64,000 nt of DNA from Cinnamomum chago. Lineage: Eukaryota; Streptophyta; Magnoliopsida; Laurales; Lauraceae. The position numbers and the translations under genes were made by a program. The notes beneath the pieces were generated by a model, which did no database searches, was not told the DNA's origin, and saw nothing but the letters and a program-made list of their open reading frames with translations. The stretch covers positions 66,373,501 to 66,437,500 of the forward strand of contig CP142458.1 of assembly GCA_038049695.1 (NCBI GenBank), read 5' to 3'. Each line of letters starts with the position of its first letter. The first letter of the stretch is position 1. This document shows, one piece after another, positions 44,408 through 55,499 of the stretch.

Positions 44408-45124
44408 TGGAGATGCGAAAGGGCCGGGCTGGTATGGCACGGCCCGGCCCAGCACGGTAGTCAACTGCACATGGCACAGCACAACATGGTCAACGGCACG
44501 GCCATGACTAGGCCAAGGTCCCAAGCCTATTGGCAAGACTACGACACGACACAACTCACTAGAGGCACGGTACGACACGGGATATTTAGTATTTTAAGTA
44601 TAAATATAAAAAGTATAGTCTTTTATTTTTTATATTTTTATTATCCGGGAAAAGTGCAAATATTTTGAAAATAATCTTATTAAAAACCTTCAATTAGAAA
44701 AGATCCAAATAGTTTTATTTTCAATGGAGTATGTCAAGTTTAACCGAACTACTTAAATATGTTTAAATATGTGTGGCATATTCTTCTTTTGTACGTATCT
44801 TTTAAGTTTTTTAGTGTAGGGAAAGTTTTAAGTGCATCTATCCCTCACCATAGGGTGAAAGACACTTCTCATTTTTGCACATGAAGACAAGAAAGTGTAC
44901 CTCACCCTATGTACTTGAAAAGTAACTTTTGTACTTAAAAATGCCCAATTATAGAAGTACCCCTCACCCTATGGTGAAGGATGGATGCACTTGAAACCTC
45001 CCCTTTAGTGTAATACCTTACTTTTTAAATCCAAAAGATACTGAACTAGATGAACCCGCACAACACGGCTCGGCCTGCCGGCACCCTAGCCAGCCGTGCC
45101 GATGCGGCACGTTTGACTTCCCTA
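44408..45124. mobile_element. hAT-type non-autonomous element (717 bp)
   Basis: The ends are TGGAGATGCGAAAGGGCCGG and, reversed, TAGGGAAGTCAAACGTGCCG, consistent with worn hAT repeats. The flanks CTTGGAGC (44400-44407) and CTTAGAGC (45125-45132) form an 8-bp duplication with one change. Subterminal GGCACGGC motifs are dense at both ends. A Mutator-type MITE is nested in it. It lies just downstream of the last recognised HOTHEAD-like exon. Confidence 0.8.
44819..45003. mobile_element. Mutator-type MITE (185 bp) nested in the hAT element
   Basis: The terminal inverted repeats are about 40 bp (left GGGAAAGTTTTAAGTGCATC, right reversed GGGGAGGTTTCAAGTGCATC). A perfect 9-bp duplication TTTAGTGTA flanks it (44810-44818, 45004-45012), as for Mutator-like insertions. 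It has no coding capacity. Confidence 0.85.
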
Positions 45125-45790
45125 CTTAGAGCCCACAAGATAACATAATACTAAAAAGTGAGATTAAGCTATTTTCCTAAATTTTTTATATAATAGAAAA
45201 AATCAAGAAAAATGAGAAAAAGTGCATATTATTATTATACCTTCCAAGCATCATGACTGTGGCCTGGGGATTGGTCCCAGGGGAGACAGCAAAGGTGGAC
45301 CCATCCACTACTCGGAGTGAGTCAACTCCAATGACTCGGTACTCACTGTCCACCACCTTCCCCACCAGACATCCACCATGGTAGTGCCAAAAGGTGGCGA
45401 GGCTCTTCCTACACAAACCCTCCAACTGTAAATCATCTTCCTCGTCGCGCACCATCTCCGGCCCCACGTACCTGAACTCCTTCCCGCCGAGCACCCCCGG
45501 GAACTTGAACCCCTCCAACTTCGGCGACTTCAACACCTTTGCCATAGTCCTCATTCCCTCTACGCACCGCCCCATGTCGACCGGGCTAGCAAAGTAGTTG
45601 AACCGGACCACCGGGTTATCTTGGACGTCGGCAGAGGCCAGCCAGAGGGAGCCTGTGGAGACAGGGCCGACGACTTTCTCAAAAAGTTCGGCAATAGTGT
45701 GGTTGAGGCTGGGGGAAGCAGTGGAGATTTGAGCGTGGTGGGGGGCATTTTTTGTTGAGGTTTCAATGTAGAAGCTAGAGGAATTGGAGA

Positions 45791-46331
45791 TGATGATGCC
45801 AAAAAGTGGTTTCGGACACCACCGGTCAAGTGATATGCAATAAATATGAAAATTAATGAAGAGAGAGAGAGGAGGTTTATAGTGGTTCGGTCGGTGTGAC
45901 CTACGTCCACTTAAAGTGATTACTTTACTGCTCTGGGGAGGAGATTACAAAGTAGTCAGATACAATGATAGTGAGAAAAATCAATCCCCCTTCTTCCGTT
46001 AGTAGGGCTCTCCTTTTATAGTCTTTCCCCAACGGGTAGGGAGAGTCTTCAGCGATCTCCAACGATGTGAGCTCCAATCTGGTAGAATCTCCCGCACTGT
46101 CCTCAACAGATGAGCAGGTAAGATCTCCTCCGCGGGACTTGGTGAAAGTAGGTAGATGAAACGACATGCTGAGTTCGTCCTTCAGTGGATCCGGATCCGG
46201 CCCCTAACGGGTAGATGACGACCCGGGCTCACCATGGACTAAGGTCGGTTTGACCTAACCCGTTATCGTGGGCCGAGCCACTTGGGCCTAACCTGCCACT
46301 ACGGACCGAGATATTTGGGCCTGGCCCATCA
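45791..46331 (-). repeat. Element X 3' LTR
   Basis: 541 bp, TGATGGGCC...GCATCATCA on the minus strand. The TATA-like CTATAAAAGG lies near 46012-46021. It is 99% identical to the partner at 50498-51038. Confidence 0.95.
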
Positions 46332-46479
46332 TTTGCCCCTCAATGTCTCGTGCCAAAGAAGGGTTTGAAAGGGAGACATTAGTAAAACACAAGTTTCTTC
46401 ATGTCAAGAGATTTGTAACTCTTTTCTTCTTCTTCTTTTTTTTTTTTTTTTTTTTTTTTTTAACACTGAACCCCCTTTT

Positions 46480-47645
46480 AATATATGCCCTCCGCAGAGG
46501 GGGTCCGGGGGTGTCCCCCGGCGGTGGTCGAGCTGGCCGGTCAGCTCTCGGGGGTCCAGGGGGCAGCGCCCCCGGCTAGGGGCTGCCCCCCCCCCCCCAA
46601 ATTTTTTTTTTCTTTATCTTCTGCTTGTCACAAAGGAGAGAGGGCAGCCATTGATACTCCTTGTTGTTCAGAGAAAGAAAAACCCATGGCACAGCAAAGG
46701 AAGCTACGAGACCACCAATCGCCGCGAAGTGCCGGCGACGGACGGCCAGCAGGCGATGGGGACGTTGGACGGGCTGCTGCAGGCAGCGAGCTGGGAAAGG
46801 GCGAGGCGCCGCTGGACCCCACTTGGACTGCTGCGTTGAACGCTTCTCGGGACGAGACACGGGGCGCCCGCCTGTTGCTGGCGAGGAGACCATTGGACGG
46901 GGCGCCCCAGGTTGCTGGCGAGAAGACCGTTGGAGGTGGGGGCGCTGTGGCTGCGATGCACGATCAGGCGCCTGGGCGCCCCGGACGCTGGCGGCCAAGC
47001 ACTGCTGCTGCAGGCATTGGGCGCCTCAGGCGGCGACGGCCAGGTTGCGGGCGGCGCGGTCCCGGGCGAGCAGGCACCGGTGGCCGAGCGGACGCCAGTG
47101 GACGAGCGCCAGGCGCGACAGGCGCTAGTGGGCGAGCGCCAGTTGCGGCAGACGGCAAACGATCGGGCGAGCAGCCCTCTTGGCTTGCAAGCGGATGGCC
47201 CCCCGGGCGCGGGCGTGCAGGCGGACGACCCCCTTGGCGCGGGCAGCCAGGGCCCTGTGGCTGCTGAGATGGGCGCCCCAGGCGCAGGCAGCCAGTCCTC
47301 AGGGCTGCAGGCCACGGGCGCCCCAGGTGGGGGCGCCCCGGGCTCGGGCGGCCACGCGATGCGGTTGCGAACGACGGGCGGCCAGGCGCCTCTGGTGTCG
47401 GGCGAGGCTCCACGATGCGCGCGCCAGGTGGGCGACGATGGCAAGACGTGGGGCTCCCCAAGTCGGGGCGCCCCTACTGCAGGCAGGCGAGGCAGGGGCC
47501 CGGGCGCCCCTGCTGCTGGGCGTGTAGCTCTCGGTCTCGGTGGGCGTGCACATGAAGAGGGCGCCCATGTGGCTGCTGGTGGTGGGCGCCCAGCCTGTTA
47601 CTGGGCGCTGCTGCTGGTGCGGGGCGCCCAGCCTGTAGCTGGATA
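46480..47645. repeat. GC-rich GGGCGCC-motif block of element X
   Basis: Over 1.1 kb is dominated by GGGCGCC(C) and GGGCG(C/A)GC-type words. Long ORFs exist in almost every frame on both strands, but only because stop codons are rare in such DNA; none shows a recognisable domain. A second, shorter block lies at 48190-48440. Similar words occur in the gag middle and in element Y. Confidence 0.85.
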
Positions 47646-48716
47646 GAACAGTTCCATTCTCTGATTTACCGTCCCATTATGAGTGGGGCCCTTGTTCCTT
47701 ATCAAGACTGACACAACTGGTGACATTTGGAGAGGTTTTTGATGGTCCTACTCTCATAGATCAATTTTCCAACGCAAATGCCACTTAATCAGGTGGCCAG
47801 ATGAGGTTGATTAATGAATTGTGCATCCAATACTAACACAATGATTGGACGGTCTCGACTGATGTGTACTTAATGAAGTGTAGTCAATGATTCCAACCAA
47901 GTAGTCCTTATGTGTAAAGGTTATTTGATAGTTGTTCAAAGGAGATTTATAGGTTCCTAGTAATCATTATTGTTTCAAGTTGAAATCTCCCATCTACAGT
48001 TGCACTTGACCAAACTATCTCTCCATCAAAATCTTCCGTCCACAGACTATAGTGTATCCTTTACTTCTCTTTTCATGTGGTACTTTTCAAAAAAAAAAAA
48101 AAATTTTATAGTGGGGCAAGGACGCCCAAGACAAGCTGGGCGCCCAAGTACTTGGATGGGGCCATCACTTGGTACTTTTTTTTTTGGGTGGGCGACGAAC
48201 AAGTGGGCGCTGGTGCTGCTGGGCGCCCACTACTGGGTGCCCGGTGCTGGGCGCCCGCTGCTGGGTGCTGGGCGCCTGGTGTTGGGCGCCCGCTGCTGCT
48301 GGCGCAGGTGAGGCTGCTGGCCGGGGCGCCCCCTTGGGCGAGGGCAAGGCTGCAACAAGCGATAGAAGGGGCGCTGCGATGAGTCATGGATGGGTGGTAC
48401 CCGTGATCTACGCAGAGGAGGAACTGGGCGCCAAGCTGGTGCGTGCCAATGTGGGCGAGCACGCGGGTGAGCAGGCTACTCTGGTCCATTAGGCACCAAG
48501 GGATGCTGATCCAGGCGAGCAAAAGGAAAACTATTTTGGGCGAGTAGACAGTGTCAAGTGCCCTTATAGGCGTTGTTCTAGCTGGTTTGGCTCATTTGGG
48601 TGGCCACACAGAGTCTGAGGATTGCAGATGACCTGGTGAAAGAAGTAGACTGCTTGCGTGAGAGCAAAGACAGAGTCTGAGGATTGCTCGTGAGAGAGCT
48701 TGAGGCCGTGCTTTTG

Positions 48717-49110
48717 GCGCCCCAGGAAAGAGCTGCTAAGCTGGAGAAAGGCTACCTGTTTGAGAACAGAGCAGAGTTAGGCTAAGCTTTTTTGGCGACC
48801 CGTGAGAGAGCTGCTAAGCTGGAGATAGACTGTTTGTTTGAGAACAGTGTAGAGGTAGGCCAAGCTTTTTTGGCGACCCACGAGAGAGCCGCTAAGCTGG
48901 AGATAGGCTGCCTGTTTGAGAACAGTGCAGAGGTAGGCCAAGCTTCTTTGACGACCCGCGAGAGAGCCGCTAAGCTGGAGATAGGCTGCCTGTTTGAGAA
49001 CAGTGCAGAGGTAGGCCAAGCTTCTTTGACGACCCACGAGAGAGCCGCTAAGCTGGAGATAGGCTGCATGTTTGAAGACAGTGCAGAGGCAGGTCACGCT
49101 TTTTTGGGCG
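48717..49110 (-). repeat. 78-bp tandem repeat of element X
   Basis: Five or so units with GCGACCC at 48795, 48873, 48951, 49029 and 49108. The period of 78 is divisible by three, so several frames stay open. The gag stop lies in the last unit, and gag's final residues are encoded by repeat sequence. Element Y carries the same repeat at the same place. Confidence 0.92.
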
Positions 49111-50446
49111 ACCCAAGAGATGATTCACCTCGCCTAGACCTGTTGATTTCCTCAGCATTCATATATTTTTGAGCTTTTGCCAATAGTTCTGGCATGCTCT
49201 TTGGTGGTCGCTTCATTACTGAAAAGAGGAATCTAGATGAACGGAGGCCTCCCAGAAAGGCGGTCATGGCGACTTTGTCATTGGGCTCCTCGACTTGGAG
49301 GACCTCCTCGTTAAAACGAGTGAGGTAACTCCTCAGACTCTCATCCCGATCCTGCTTTATGCTGAGTAGGTGTGCGGCAGGCTTCTGGTGGCGGCGCCTA
49401 CCGATAAAGTGTGAGACGAAAGATCTGCTCAACTCTCCAAAGGTGGCTATGGATGTTTGGGGGAGATTGGCAAACCACTGCCGAGCGGAACCCTTCAATG
49501 TAGTTGGGAATGCCCTGCACATTATCTCGTCAGGGATATTATGCAGCTGCATTTTTGTTTTGTACGTCTCCAGATGGTCCAGTGGATCCTTCGTTCCATC
49601 GAAGGTCTCTATGGATGGCATCTTGAACTTCCGAGGGAGTGGATAGTTCACTACGTCAGGTTTAAACGGCGAATCCGTTCGCCCAACCAGATAATCTACC
49701 GTCTCCGGTGCCTTCGCCTTTATGGCATTGAAGACATTGCCAATCTGATTTTGCATCTCTTTGATCTTCTCGTCCCAAAGGTTGGGAGTTTCTCTGGATT
49801 GACCTTGGAATTGGCTCTCGTCTTCCAGGCTGTATTTTCCACTTCCCATCTCCTGGAAATCAGGATTCTCATGATTGGAAGCAGAGGGAGGGGGTGGAAG
49901 CCCACCGCGATTCGACCCGCCCGGGGGAGGGGGTACGTCGAGATGAGCGCGGCCTTCAGGATCAACCAGGAGTCTTCCGTGCGGGACGACCGGCGGAGCT
50001 CCAGCAGACGTCCCCTGGGCGCGGGCGCCATGATGACGGGCGCCCAGGGCGCCATGAGGATGGGCGCCCAGGGCTTGGGCGCCCATGGCTTGGGCGCCTA
50101 GCTGCAGTCCTCCACCCTGGGCGCCCAGGTGAAGGCGGCCTCGGTTGGCGCCTCGGCCCCGGGCACCGTGTTGACGAGCGCCCGGGTGAGGTGCCCCTCT
50201 GCGTGGAGCGACCAGTTGCTCCGAGAGTGGTGCTTCCTGCGGTCCTGCACCTAGTGCTCCTCCCTGACTCGCCAGCATAAGCTGCAGTATTTGTTGGTTT
50301 TGTGTTACCAACTGCTGCATGGTCTCCAGCATCTGCTGGGGAGAGGGAGCGGGAGCATTCGGTGCCGGGTTGGTCGGTGGAGGATTACCCTCGCCCTCGC
50401 GTGAGGGGATACCATCTTGTCGCCTTGTTGACCTGGTGATCGGCAT
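49094..50446 (-). CDS. gag: Gag of element X (450 aa, Retrotrans_gag type)
   Basis: Starts MPITRSTRRQDG and ends GSPKKA. The order is a Gln-rich N-terminal stretch (QQMLETMQQLVTQNQQILQL), a low-complexity Gly/Ala/Pro/His-rich middle written in GGGCGCC-like words, and a Ty3 gag capsid domain in the second half (ETFDGTKDPLDHLETYKTKM, then AFPTTLKGSARQWFANLP and LRSYLTRFNEEVLQVEEPND). There is no CCHC zinc knuckle and no fused protease. The frame is intact, so the element could still supply capsid protein, while pol would have to come from an autonomous relative. Confidence 0.93.
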   Translation of the reverse strand: MPITRSTRRQDGIPSREGEGNPPPTNPAPNAPAPSPQQMLETMQQLVTQNQQILQLMLASQGGALGAGPQEAPLSEQLVAPRRGAPHPGARQHGARGRGANRGRLHLGAQGGGLQLGAQAMGAQALGAHPHGALGARHHGARAQGTSAGAPPVVPHGRLLVDPEGRAHLDVPPPPGGSNRGGLPPPPSASNHENPDFQEMGSGKYSLEDESQFQGQSRETPNLWDEKIKEMQNQIGNVFNAIKAKAPETVDYLVGRTDSPFKPDVVNYPLPRKFKMPSIETFDGTKDPLDHLETYKTKMQLHNIPDEIMCRAFPTTLKGSARQWFANLPQTSIATFGELSRSFVSHFIGRRRHQKPAAHLLSIKQDRDESLRSYLTRFNEEVLQVEEPNDKVAMTAFLGGLRSSRFLFSVMKRPPKSMPELLAKAQKYMNAEEINRSRRGESSLGSPKKA

Positions 50447-50479
50447 GGCTTTTTGAAAAAAGGAAATTCTTTTCGTTTC

Positions 50480-50497
50480 CCACAGACGGCACCAAAC
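50480..50497 (-). other. Primer-binding site of element X
   Basis: Minus strand GTTTGGTGCCGTCTGTGG directly after the 5' LTR. Element Y (52589) and the Z LTR (61011) have TTGGCGCCGTCTGTGGG at the same place. X has one C-to-T change in that block. Confidence 0.8.
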
Positions 50498-51038
50498 TGA
50501 TGATGCCAAAAAGTGGTTTCGGGCACCACCGGTCAAGTGATATGCAATAAATATGAAAATTAATGAAGAGAGAGAGAGGAGGTTTATAGTGGTTCGGTCG
50601 GTGTGACCTACGTCCACTTAAAGTGATTACTTTACTGCTCTGGGGAGGAGATTACAAAGTAGTCAGATACAATGATAGTGAGAAAAATCAATCCCCCTTC
50701 TTCCGTTAGTAGGGCTCTCCTTTTATAGTCTTTCCCCAACGGGTAGGGAGAGTCTTCAGCGATCTCCAACGATGTGCGCTCCAATCTGGTAGAATCTCCC
50801 GCACTGTCCTCAACAGATGAGCAGGTAAGATCTCCTCAGCGGGACTTGGTGAAAGTAGGTAGATGAAACGACATGCTGAGTTCGTCCTTCAGTGGATCCG
50901 GATCCGGCCCTTAACGGGTAGATGACGACCCGGGCTCACCATGGACTAAGGTCGGTTTGACCTAACCCGTTATCGTGGGCCGAGCCACTTGGGCCTAACC
51001 TGCCACTACGGACCGAGATATTTGGGCCTGGCCCATCA
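50498..51038 (-). repeat. Element X 5' LTR
   Basis: 541 bp. Differences from the other LTR, by eye: one in GGGCACC, one in GATGTGC, one in CTCAGC and one in CCCTTAAC. Confidence 0.95.
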
Positions 51039-52079
51039 GGAGATGCCAACGACTTTGCTGAGGGAGGTGGGGAGGCGGAAGGGGGAGATGATGGCGACTT
51101 TTCCCTGGGGGTTGTCGGCTAGAAACTGGCCGACAAAGGGGTGGGAGACGGCCAGGGGAATGTGCCAGGGGCTGAGGAGGTTTGGGGGGCCAATCCCGGA
51201 GAGGAGGAGGAGGTGGGGGCTACCGAGTGCGCTGGCGGAAAGGATCACCTCCCCCTGTGGGCGGAGGAAGGCGTAGTGGAACCGTCCGAGTGAGTCTCTG
51301 TACATTACACCTTTTGCAAATGGTTTCTTCAAGCCTCCTGCATTATCATCCATTGTTCAAGGACAAAGAAGAAATAGAAAAGATGATGAGAACTATAAAA
51401 GAACAAGGGGTGCTTCTAAGGTAGGTGCCAACCCAAACTTGCATGACCTGACTCAATTAAGCGACATTTAAGTGTCAAGACACTTGTTGTTGAATGGTGT
51501 TGGCACTTTAGTATCATACGTACCTTCGGAAATTAAATCCCAGGATCTCAAATAGTAAAGCTATCTAAAAAAAAAGAGTGAGGAATTCATTCATCATTCA
51601 AGTAGGGCGAATTCGAGTTGGTTGTGAGGCTTGAAATACTTTGACATGGAGACCCAGAACTATATATATTAAGATACATATAAGTATTGTATGCTGTGTG
51701 TACTAGTTATTAATTATTATATTCCATACTCTAAATACAAACTAAACTTAAGAGTTTCTGGTATATTGCATCTTGACCGGACTTAAACCAAGTTACACAT
51801 GTGAGGATAAAAATAGAGTTTTTGACTGGTAGCTTACCTCTAGAAATGATTTTTCCCTCCACCTTTCCAAAAACTCTAATTTTTTCTAGAGGTTCTCCAT
51901 GGTAAGGAAAATGAAAGAATTGCTCAAGTTTATATATATATATTTATATATATATAAAAGGAGTATTGCTAGGAATACGAAATGGTTTTGAAATGAAGGA
52001 AACAAAAGATCAGGACTAGCCGTGTAGTAGCTCTTTCACCACATACAGTTGACACTATTTTTTTCCTGAGATTAAAAAG

Positions 52080-52588
52080 TGATGAGTCAGGCCTAAATGA
52101 CTCGGTCCACGATGGCGGTCGAGTCAAAGTGACCCGAGCCCGTGATGAGCCCGGGTATAAATCCACCCATTAAGGGCCGGGTCCAGATCCACTAGATGAC
52201 GGAGTCAGTGCGTCGTTCCCTTAACCGGTTTTTACCAAGTCCTGCGGAGGAGATCTTACATGCTTGTCTGTTGAGGGCGGTTCGGAAGACTCCACCAGAA
52301 TGGAGCGTACGTCGTTGAAGAATCGTCCCCATCCGTTAGGGGAAGAGTATAAAAAGAAGTTCCACCAACACTGGAGAAAAGGGGGCAGCTCTTATCTACT
52401 TTTTCATTATCATTGTATTCTTCTGCTTTGTAATCTCTTCCCCGGAGCAGTAAAGTCATCAATTGAAGTGGACGTAGGTCACACTGACCGAACCACTATA
52501 AACCATTTCTTTCTCTCTCCATTAATTTTCACATTAATTACTCTTCACTTGACCGGTGGTGCCCGAAAACCACTTTTTGGCATCATCA
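52080..52588 (+). repeat. Element Y 5' LTR
   Basis: 509 bp from TGATGAGTCAGG to GGCATCATCA, TATA-like AGTATAAAAAG near 52345. It lacks one of two 33-bp GGCCCAAATGACTCGGTCCAC units found in the 3' LTR. X has both, so the loss is in this LTR. Confidence 0.93.
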
Positions 52589-52636
52589 GTTTGGCGCCGT
52601 CTGTGGGAATCCGACAAGATTTCCTTTCTCGACATT

Positions 52637-53951
52637 ATGGTGATCACCACGAGGTCAATAAGACGTCAAGATGACAACCCCTCCCGGGAAGGCGAGGGTA
52701 ACCCTGCACCAAATGCTCCTGCTCCCTCTCCTCAACAAATGTTGGAGACCATGCAGCAGCTGGTGACCCAGAACCAGCAGATACTGCAACTCATGTTGGC
52801 AGGGCAAGGAGGAGCACTAGCTGGTGCAGGATCGCAGGAAGTACCGCGCCCGGCGCATCGGACTGCTCCACGTAGAGGAGCACCTCCCCCGGGCACCCAG
52901 CCCCATGGTGCCCGGGGCCGAGGAGCCTCCCGCCCACATCCTCACCTGGGCGCCCATCCCCATGGCGGCCAGGGTCGAGGAGTACACCTGGGCGCCCCTT
53001 CCCATGGCGCCCAGGGCGCCTCTGGTGGAGCTCCCCGTGTCGCTCCGCATGAGAGACTCCTAGTCGACCCTCAAGGCCGCGCTCATCTCGACGTGCCTCC
53101 ACCCCCGGGTGGAGTCCCACTTGGAGGGTCAAGTCGCGGCGGGCTTCCACCTCCTCCCTCGGCCTCCAACGATGAAGATCCTCATTTTCAGGAGGGGGGA
53201 AGTGAAAATCACAGCCTGGAAGACGAGAGTCATTTCCAAGGTCAGTCCAGAGAAGCCCCCAATCGATGGGACGAGAAGATCAAGGAAATGCAGAACCAGC
53301 TTGGTGATGTCTTCAATGCCATGAAGGCACAGGTACCAGAATCAATAGACTACCTGGTACAATTAACGAACGGACACACCGTTCAAACCCGGCGTGGCGA
53401 ACTACCCACTTCCTAAAAAGTTCAAAATGTCAACCATGGAGACTTTTGATGGGACAAAGGATCCACTGGACCACTTGGAAACTTACAAAACTCTAATGCA
53501 ACTACACAACATCTCAGACGAGATCATGTGTAGAGCATTCCCTACCACATTGAACGGTTCCGCAAGGCAATGGTTCTCCAGTCTGGCCCCAGCCTCCATC
53601 TCCACCTTTGCAGAGTTAAGTAAGTCCTTCGTGTCACACTTCATTGGATGACGCCGCCACCAGAAGCCCGCCACTCACCTGCTCAGCATAAAGCAGGATA
53701 AAAGTGAAAGCCTCAGGAGCTACCTCACTCGTTTTAACGAGGAGGTACTCCAAGTCGAGGAGCCCGACGACAAGGTCTCCATGACAGCCTTCCTGGGAGG
53801 CCTTCGCTCGTCAAGCTTCCTCTTTTCAGTAACGAAGCGACCACCAAAGAGCATGCCAGAACTATTGGCAAAAGCTCAAAAATATATAAATGCTGAGCAA
53901 ATCAACCGGTCCAGGCGAGGTGAATCATCTCGTGGATCGCCAAAAGCTTGA
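52637..53951 (+). pseudogene. gag: Broken gag of element Y
   Basis: Starts MVITTRSIRRQDDN and follows the X gag in order: Gln-rich start, Gly/Ala/Pro-rich middle, capsid domain with ETFDGTKDPLDHLETYKTLM and AFPTTLNGSARQWFSSL. A frameshift lies between about 53355 and 53372, and the second frame has a TGA at 53649-53651. It ends GSPKA at the border of the tandem repeat. Confidence 0.93.
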
Positions 53952-54235
53952 CCTGCCTCTGCACTGTTCTTAAACAGACAGTCTATCTCCAGCTTAGCGG
54001 CTCTCTCGCGGGTCGCCAAAAAATCTTGACCTCTACACTGTTCTCAAACAGGCAGCCTATATATCCAGCTTAGCGGCTCTCTCGCGGGTCGCCAAAAAAG
54101 CTTGGCCTCTGCACTATTCTCAAACAGGCAGTCTATCTCCAGCTTAGCGGCTCTCTCGCGGGTCGCCAAAAAAGCTTGACCTACCTCTGCACTGTTCTCA
54201 AACAGGCAGCCTATCTCTAGCTTAGCAGCGCCTGA
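53945..54235 (+). repeat. Tandem repeat of element Y (74-78 bp units)
   Basis: Units containing CTTAGCGGCTCTCTCGCGGG recur at intervals of 74-78 bp. They are the reverse complement of the X repeat as printed, hence the same orientation relative to each element. Confidence 0.9.
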
Positions 54236-55499
54236 TCCACTTAGCTCGCCCAAAGTAGTGCCTCTTGATGCCTGCACGCCAAGGCCAGCCCCCTCCGTAG
54301 CGCCCAAAGCTCTCAAGGCAGCCCAGGCTCGCCCAAGGTGCTCCAAACGGGGCGTATAATATACCTTTTTGCTCGCCTGGATCAGCATCCCTTGGTGCAT
54401 GACGGACTAGAGTAGCCTGCTCACCCGCGTACTCGCCCACATTGGCACACAACAGGTGGCGCCTCAGCCCCGTCCGTCGCTCGCAGCAGTGCCAGGAGCA
54501 CCGCCGCCAGCAGAAGCACCTCGAGCAACAGCGCCTGGGGCGCCCAGGCTGGCGCCCCGTCTTCCGTCATGCGCAACGCCTGGGGCGCCCAGGTCTCCAG
54601 TGCACTTGCCTACACCAATGACCAAACCATGTCTTATCAGTAAAATAATTATTTAACTTCAGTTGACAAATAAACTGAACTGACTGACTTTAGAAGACTT
54701 TGACCAACCTCACAAACCCAAACAAGAAGATAGTGGCTGATGTCATCAAAGAGTTGGTAAAAAGCAGAGAATTGAATCCTGCCAAAGTTGAGCTGTTGCA
54801 TGAGTGGCCCACCTTTCACAAGGAAATGGCAAGTATCTTTTTGTCTACGCCTGATAAGCGTAACTGGATACTTCGACACTTGTACAGGATCTGTAAGGAT
54901 AGATTATTCAGTTGAAGAGCAGCGCCACAAGGGGCGCCCACTTGTTCGTCGCCCATCAATAAAAAAAAAAAAAAAAAAAAAAAAACACTGCTCGCCAAAC
55001 AGCTGCTCGCCCACACCAGCAACAGGGCTGGGCGCCCCTTGCCGTGGTTCGTCCACGTGATCGCCCACCAACAGACAGAAAAAAAAAAGTGAAAAAAGAG
55101 ACACGGGCGCATATACCAAAAAAAAAAAAGTATGATGCTCGCCCAACAGCAGCAGCGCTCCCAGCGCCAGGTAGCTCGCCCGCGCTCCTCGCCCGCGCCT
55201 GCGCTCCCAGCGCCCTTCGCGCAAACAACCAGCTCGTCCGGCTGGATTGCGCCCCTAGCCTGGATTGCCACCCTTTCCGCCTGGGTCTCCTCTCCCGCGT
55301 CGCCCCCACAGGCGCCCTGGACTCCAGCTGCACGCCCAACCAAATCCACTCCAGCTACACGCCCAACAACGGCCCATCATTCAAAAAATGGAAAAGACTT
55401 GAGGTGTTTACCGAGGGAATCTCCACCACCCAGAGCTAAAAAATTCAAGCTAATGCCCCTTCTCCAAATTTTCTTAGACAATGGGCATTGGGGGGCAAA

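Larger units (their letters stand above)
45791..51038 (-). mobile_element. Element X: young gag-only LTR retrotransposon (5,248 bp) in the HOTHEAD-like exon
   Basis: Two LTRs of 541 bp (45791-46331, 50498-51038) differ at only four positions by eye. A perfect 5-bp duplication GGAGA (45786-45790, 51039-51043) flanks the element. Read on the minus strand, the order is LTR, primer-binding site beginning GTTTGGTGCCGTCTGTGGG (right after the LTR), gag, a 78-bp tandem repeat, long GC-rich low-complexity stretches, an A-rich run, a polypurine tract ending GAGGGGCAAA, LTR. No protease, RT, RNase H or integrase is present. This is the layout known as TR-GAG or large non-autonomous derivatives of the Ty3 Tat/Retand group. 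Confidence 0.95.

Noticed and set aside
46485-47646. Several long ORFs on both strands in the GC-rich block (up to 260 aa)
   Set aside because: Stop codons are scarce in GGGCGCC-rich DNA. The ORFs overlap on all frames, have low-complexity content and show no domain.
48792-49172. Plus-strand ORF with 26-residue repeats containing ERAAKLEIGCLFENSAE
   Set aside because: It is antisense to the element; the 78-bp period keeps frames open on both strands.
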